Source: Toxonevra muliebris
Lineage: Eukaryota; Arthropoda; Insecta; Diptera; Pallopteridae
Length of the DNA: 64,000 nt
Direction of reading: 5' to 3'
Assembly: GCA_963691655.1 (NCBI GenBank)
Contig: OY829328.1
Location: 77,194,400 to 77,258,399 of the forward strand
Shown in pieces: positions 58,293 through 64,000 of this stretch. The notes below the pieces were generated by a model. It did not search any database and was not told the origin of the DNA. It saw only the letters and a program-made list of their open reading frames with translations. How positions within the stretch are numbered: the first letter of the stretch is position 1; every line of letters starts with the position of its first letter. The position numbers and the translations under genes were made by a program.

Positions 58293-59975
58293 TCAGAAGT
58301 CTGAGGGCTGGAGTTTGAGTTCTGAATTAGAAAGTTTGAAGCTTGAAACAAGAGGTTTGAGGTCTGGAGTCTGAGGCCTATTAAATGAAATTAGAAGTTT
58401 GAAATCAAAAGTTTGAGATTTGAAATTGGAAGTTTTTAAGTACGGATACTGAGGCTTGAAATCAGAACTTTGAGGTTGGAAGTCAAAAGCCAGAGACTTG
58501 AAGTCAAAAGGTTTGAGGTCTGGAAATTGAGGTTTGAAACCATAACTTTGTGGTTTGAACTCAAAAGTATGAGATTTGAAGACAGAAGTAGGAGGATTTA
58601 TATCTGAGTCTAAGATTTGAAAAGAATGAGATTTTAAGACAGAAGTAGGAGGATTTATATCTGAGTCTAAGATTTGAAAAGATATTTTGAAAAGAGGTCT
58701 CAAATTAGGAGTCTGAGTTCTGAATTTCAAGATCTGGAGTCTGAGTTCAAAAGGCTCAAATCAGAAGTCTAATGTTTCAAAATAAAAGCCTGAAGCTTAA
58801 GGACTAGGATCGGAGTTCTAAATTAAAAACTGTGAGGTTTGAAATTAAAAGTTTAAGCTTTGAATTGCAAAGTTTTAGGTTTGAAATCAGAAGTTTTGAA
58901 ATTAGAGGCCTAGAGTCCGAGATTCGATTGGAGTCTTGAGGCCAAGAATCTTAGCTCAAAACTAAGAAGTCTGAGGCTAGAGACCTGGAGTCTGAGTTCT
59001 GAATTCAGAAATCTGAGAATGGAATTAGAAATATGAGGTTTAAAGTCAGAAAGCTGCGATTTAAGTTCAGAAATCTGAGGTTTGAAATCTGAAGTCTAAG
59101 GTTTGAAATCTGATGTTTGATGCCAGAAGTTTGAGGTTTGAAGTCAGAAATCTGAGGTCTGAAGTCAGAAATCTGAGGTTTGAAGTCAGAAGTCTAAGGT
59201 TTGAGTCATAGAGTCTGAGTTTTGAGTCATAGAGCCTGAGCAAATCAAAAGACTGAGGGAAGATGATGCCAGAAGTTTGAGGTTTGAAGTCAGAAATCTG
59301 AGGTTTGAAGTCAGAAGTCTGAGTCATAGAGTCTTGAGTAATAGAGCCTGAGCAAATCAAAAAACTGAGGGTGAGCTCTAGAATCTGGCTTCTAAATTCG
59401 GAAGATTATGGTTAATAATAAGAAGTTTAAGGTTTGTAAGAAGAAGTGGTTTGATATTAGAAGTCTGAGGTTTGAAGCCAGAAGTTTGAGTCCTAAAGTC
59501 TAAGCAAATAAAATGTCTGAGGGTTGTGACCTAGAATCTGGTTTTTAAACTCAGAAGTTAAAGGTTTATAATAAGTGTGAAGTTTGATATCAGAAATCTG
59601 AGGTTTTAAATCTGGAGTTTTAAGTTCTAAATTGAGAAATATGAGGTTTAAAATCAGAAATCTGAGGTTTGAAGTTAGAAAACTGCAAATGAAAAATTTC
59701 GAAGTCTGAGGTTTGAAGTCCAAAGTGTGAGGTTCAAAACCAAAAGTTTGAAATTTAAAGTCAGTGGCCTTGAGGTCTTAAATCTAGAGTCTTAAGTACT
59801 GAATTCAGAAATCTGAGGCTTAAAATCAGAAGTCTGAAGCCCGGAGTCAGAAATTTAAAAACTATTCTGAGTTCTGAATTCAGAAGGTTTAAAATCAGAA
59901 ATATGAGATTTGCAATCAGAAGCATAAGGTTTAAGGTATTATAAAGTATTGAGGCTTGAAACCTAGAGTCTTTAG
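58293..59975. repeat. 21-bp degenerate minisatellite array
   Basis: About 75-80 diverged copies of a unit like GAGGTTTGAAGTCAGAAGTC T (21 bp). The minus strand stays open for up to 145 codons with heptapeptide repeats (SDFKPQT type). A ~45-bp higher-order duplication (GTAGGAGGATTTATATCTGA) occurs at 58587-58680, and a ~90-bp one at 59120-59370. Confidence 0.88.
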
Positions 59976-61375
59976 TGGATGGACTCTGTTCACGATGATC
60001 CTCGTCACCTCAAAATTCGTAAAAGGAAATCAAAAGCCGCATAAAATAAATACAAATTCTAGAACTAAGAGCTTGGGTTAGACGAAATCTCATCTGTCAT
60101 CATCATCATTTTTTATATGCTTTTATATACCAATGATACCGAAGCTTTAAAGCTTAAAGCTTTCTACTTGCAAGTATTATAACCTGAAGAAAAGCTTAAA
60201 AGCTTGCGGGCAGAATTTATTTATTACTTCGTTAGAGCTCTTTAGGTCAAATTATACTGCAGTTAATTTAAAAATTTCTCCGTTTTCAATAAATTTGTAT
60301 ATAACAAATTTTAAGTGACTATTAAATAGCAACTGGGTCAGAAGACAGAGCTTTTCTTTTAATAAAAAAAAAACGCATTCATATTTATTCATCTAAAAAT
60401 AAGTTTTCATAATATTTCAATATGAATTTGTTAAAAAATTAAAAAATTCATAGTTTATTTTTACACTTAACAGTAACCGTGCCGCACATCACATGCTCAC
60501 ATCACAGCGAAAGTGACGTGGCCATCTGTCAAAGGTGATTTACGTTCGCAAAGTTTATTTGGTTTTTTTTTTGTTTTTTTGGTTGTTGTTTTTTATTTTT
60601 GGTGGTGGCGATGAATATGATGGTGGACAAGTTAGTCTCAAGTGTGTGATATCAGCTCGTTTTGCTTCTTTTTTTTTATTATATTTTAATTTTAAGCGAC
60701 TTGGTGACATAAAATTAAGTTTGTTTTTTATTATAGCTACCTACTTCAATGTGTGTGATTTCGAATAATATTTCGGTATTTCGGCTACCTTCTTTTCGAA
60801 TTCGATATCAATCGAATATCATCGTTTGCGTGCTGCTTGCTTGATTTGAATTAAATGTTTATTAATTAGATTTTGTTTGCCGCGGCGCTATTTTTTTATT
60901 TTTTATGAATAGTTAATTCTTGTCACAGCCGAATGATAATAAAAAATAATAATAATAATATTGTTATGATGATAGTGTGAGCATTCATGTATGAAAATAT
61001 TTCTGCTATTTACTTATATATGATTGAATATTGAATGAAATTTTGTAATTGATATGTTGAGCTTATAAAGTTTATGCAGATTTCATTTTAATTTACATGG
61101 TAGAAGGTAACTTTCTTTTAATGGAGAAATAATACCATACATTGAAATAAAGAAAAATAATCACATTTAAGTACTCATAAATATATGCCACACTTTGTTT
61201 GAAAATATAACAAAATATTTAACCTCAAACTTTTATAGGATCCGTTAGTGCCACAGGGTACCATTTTAATAAATTTCTATTCGTTTAAAAGAAAATTATT
61301 ATTAAAAAAAATATGTAAAATTGTTACCTGCATAACTGACGGCAGCAGAGTGACCTAAAGTACAAAAAAAAAACT
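59976..61375. other. non-coding DNA with a promoter-like patch
   Basis: AAGCTT motifs repeat at 60139-60210. A GC-richer patch at 60475-60550 (CACATCACAGCGAAAGTGAC, GTGGCCATCTGTCAAAGGTG) includes TGACGTGG, a CRE-like site. No exon is supported. Confidence 0.35.
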
Positions 61376-61568
61376 CACTGATGAGGAATTGTGGCGGATT
61401 CCGAAACGGCCGTCTGATTTGCCCGTCTCTATATACATTGTTGTTGTGATGACTACATTTGTTCATTAACCTGTTTATATATAACTTTAAATAACGAAAT
61501 TGACATGAACTTAAGTCATGACTTTGAAAATTAACCTCTAGATTTAATTTTCATAGTCTACTAAAAAA
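61376..61568. repeat. 193-bp dispersed repeat, copy 2
   Basis: Same as 56220-56412 in the same orientation with only a few changes over its length. Confidence 0.88.
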
Positions 61569-62708
61569 AACTATCATAAAATGAGTGCCTTCTGCACTCG
61601 TCACATGATGGATGAGATAACATACTTTACGCAGCGTTGTTTTGTATACTTATTATACTTGATATACTTGTATACTTGAATTATGTTCCAAAAAGTGCAA
61701 CCATGGGTTTTTTAAATTTTTCCCATTTTCCCTTTTCAATGCACTTTCTTGGTTTTTTGCACGTCTACATTGCCAAATGTTAACATATTGAATAAACTAT
61801 AAACTAAATTAAACTATGCAATTAAACAATACAATAAATAACAACAATTTTTGATATGTTTCACTATTCCATTGATATGTAAGTATTTTCCACTACCGTT
61901 TTTGATATAGAAATTATGTGTTACATACTTTTGGGCTTAAAGTAAAATGAGATTGCTCATATTCATAAATTTTTGCTTACATCCTTTGGATATTCAAGTT
62001 TTGCTATGGGTCATCGGAGATCTTAAAATTCTCAATAGAAACTTTCTAAGAAATTTTTACAATAAAACACCAGTCAGCGTATACAAATCCAGACTTGATA
62101 TTGCGCTACCGCCTTTAGTTCCCTTACGGTCAAGAAAGAGTTAAAACTGAAATTTCAAAATCGATTTACTTGTATCAATTTATGTACACAGCTGTTACTT
62201 CAAGAAATAATGAATTTGCACATGGCGGAAGAATAAAGAAGGTAGCTGCATTTTGACAAATAAGGGGAACTTTGACAATTGGGAAAATATTTGCTTTGAT
62301 ACTATTCTTCTTTTTGCAACAGAGTTGTATTTTCATAGTGAAATTTTTAATTGAGAATTTATAAGAAAATAATTTGCATAGTATTGCATGCACATAGAGA
62401 GAATTAGAGAATTAGCTTTCTATATTATTTTTTAAAACTTAACTTGTTCAAGGTAGCAAACTTAATAAAGAAAACAAATTTAAATAACATTATTTATATT
62501 TTTTTTATTATAAATAAAATTTACTAAGTAATAAAAGTAGTATTAATAATCCACTACTAACTCACTCTTTTGTTCTCATTTCAAAAAATGCATCTCTAAA
62601 ATGTTCCTCTTACTTATCAAAAATTCAAAATGGCTACTTTTGAAAAAATACATCTACCCCTAAATACTTCTACTAGATGTTGTTGATGATGTTGCTCGGT
62701 AAGGTTGT
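61569..62708. other. AT-rich non-coding DNA
   Basis: No feature was recognised. Confidence 0.45.
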
Positions 62709-63012
62709 GGTTATATTGCGAGTATGCTCGGCGAACACCATGAAATTGTTGTTGCACCGAACACAAAGAGAGAGTCTTTACTCACTCTCACATCGAATAC
62801 GATATGCTCGGTGTATTGTATACCGATCACGCCGAGTATTCAGGGTGGCAATGAGTTATTTTACAATACAGTATCATTACATATAAAATAGTATAAAACA
62901 AACGAGTATATTTTGACAAAAAACAACTCTGCAACGAGCTGAATGTAACCACCTTGACCGAGCACGGCAGAAAATGTTTTGTGTTCGTCGAACACCGAGC
63001 ACCAATATAACC
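62709..63012. mobile_element. TIR element with internal GCTCGG palindromes
   Basis: GGTTATATTG at the left and the complement of CAATATAACC at the right are inverted ends. Each is followed by TGCTCGGYG and a CGAACAC motif. TATGCTCGGTGTATTGTATA inside and CAATACACCGAGCATA just outside (63023 on) are complements. The element is therefore nested or part of a larger repeat. Confidence 0.55.
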
Positions 63013-63875
63013 TGGCGCTATGCAATACACCGAGCATACAGCGTTGCCAGAACTACGATTTTAACGTTATTTTGACGATTTTTTGACCCAATGACAATTT
63101 ACTGATTTTTGTTAAAAAATTACGATTTTTTAGATCAACCACAACTGCATAAAAACTTTTTTGTTTTAAAATCTCTTCTGTTGAAATAGCAACTACTTAT
63201 ATTATAAAGAAAAAAATGTGGTTCGGAACTAAGTGATAGTAGATGTGACAAAAGTAAGTTTCCAAAAACTTAAACATTAACAATTTTAGTGAATTTCAAT
63301 AGTTTTCAATAGTGAAAATAAGATTTCTACACCGATCTAGACTAAGTTTATTTACCAATTGTCTTTATTCCTCGATACTGTGAGAAAGAAGTGTGCTCTA
63401 AAACAATCAACCTTAATCTGCTTTTGCATTACCATTTGATGACAAGTCAAGGCTTGGTGATGATCATTAAAAAAAAGCCTTCCTCATCATTATGAACACA
63501 TTTCAATACACATTGCACCTACTATTAGATAATTTAAACATTACCTATTAAGCTTTTCTCGTCAGGAACTGGTACATCTTTTGAAGGAATAAAGACTAGA
63601 TATATCAGTGTTGAACTTTATTTCCAGTGATAGAATTTTGATTATGCTTTCCATGCACAAATATCTTAAGACCAGAGTATTTAACTCATGTTGTTAATAA
63701 CATTGATTTCAGAGACAAAGCAACATTTTTAGAAAGAAAATATATTTACGTTGGCATTTATGCTAAAGAAAAATTAATAAAGGCCTTCATTAAAACGTGC
63801 AAAGCCTTGTAAACTTGTCAAAATTTATATGAAATTTGACAGTGTGTTTCAAAAGAAGTCAATTTATTATAAAGT
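63013..63875. other. AT-rich non-coding DNA
   Basis: Nothing recognisable apart from the palindromic arm near 63023-63040. Confidence 0.4.
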
Positions 63876-63879
63876 TTAA

Positions 63880-64000
63880 TGTCTACTACTACTACTATGG
63901 CACAACAGCCCATGGAGGGCCAAAGCCGAGCTTTTTCGCCTCTATTCATGTTGTGTGAGTTATATTTATACACGAATGGAACGGACCTACAGTTTTATGC
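63880..64000 (-). repeat. SINE-like sequence cut by the window end
   Basis: Reading on the minus strand, GCATAAAACTGTAGGTCC matches the GGCGTTAAACTGTAG core of the SINE at 52.36 kb. The sequence continues to GGGCTGTTGTGCCATAGTAG and a (TAG)n run, a typical SINE 3' tail. The 5' head lies beyond the window. Confidence 0.55.

Noticed and set aside
58293..59975. CRISPR-like repeat array
   Set aside because: Repeats are contiguous and degenerate with no unique spacers, and the DNA is eukaryotic.

Overview
This is AT-rich nuclear DNA of a higher fly (Diptera, Brachycera). The basis is the exon sequence of two conserved insect genes, short spliced introns with canonical GT/AG ends, runs of ACATAC-type microsatellites, and a heavy load of Tc1/mariner, hAT, PIF/Harbinger, LINE and SINE debris. 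A tephritid-like or calyptrate fly with large introns is my inference; the species cannot be fixed from this window.

Two host genes can be supported. (1) On the + strand at 4390-5349 lie the last two coding exons of a farnesoic-acid-O-methyltransferase-like protein: a Methyltransf_FA domain followed by two DM9 repeats. Its 5' exon was not found. (2) On the - strand, from 34854 down to 15776, lies a complete dystrobrevin gene (Dyb). Nine coding exons join in phase into one 773-residue reading frame with an EF-hand-like region, a ZZ zinc finger, paired coiled coils, a poly-Q stretch and an acidic C-terminal tail. A further 5' non-coding exon must lie upstream of 34854. Dyb and the FAMeT-like gene are convergent.

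The rest is introns and intergenic DNA full of mobile-element remains. From left to right: a 2-kb Tc1/mariner-type element (1473-3440); a degenerate ~20-bp repeat array (6.0-6.5 kb) beside a LINE tail; a 4.1-kb element with Tc1-like ends (8708-12850) that carries a ~1.9-kb array of a 21-bp unit, itself interrupted by a 137-bp hAT-type MITE; and a GC-richer, LTR-like block in a Dyb intron (20.7-22.0 kb) with a 57-bp tandem repeat and two diverged hairpins whose stems have changed in step. Two PIF/Harbinger copies with TTA/ATT target duplications follow (23740-24828 and 50375-51553), then two hAT-type elements with 8-bp duplications (26514-27013 and 40787-41804), a decayed mariner with a doubled N-terminus (35.5-36.9 kb), a MITE cluster at 39.1-45.4 kb, two copies of another mariner (46.6-48.0 and 55.6-56.5 kb), a 5'-truncated LINE bounded by a 12-bp target duplication (53713-54772), tRNA-derived SINEs, and a second 21-bp repeat array (58.3-59.97 kb).

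No prokaryotic features, CRISPR arrays, rRNA or intact tRNA genes were seen. The most unusual items are the independent ~21-bp arrays, the paired hairpins in the LTR-like block, the nested transposon architecture, and the doubled mariner N-terminus.
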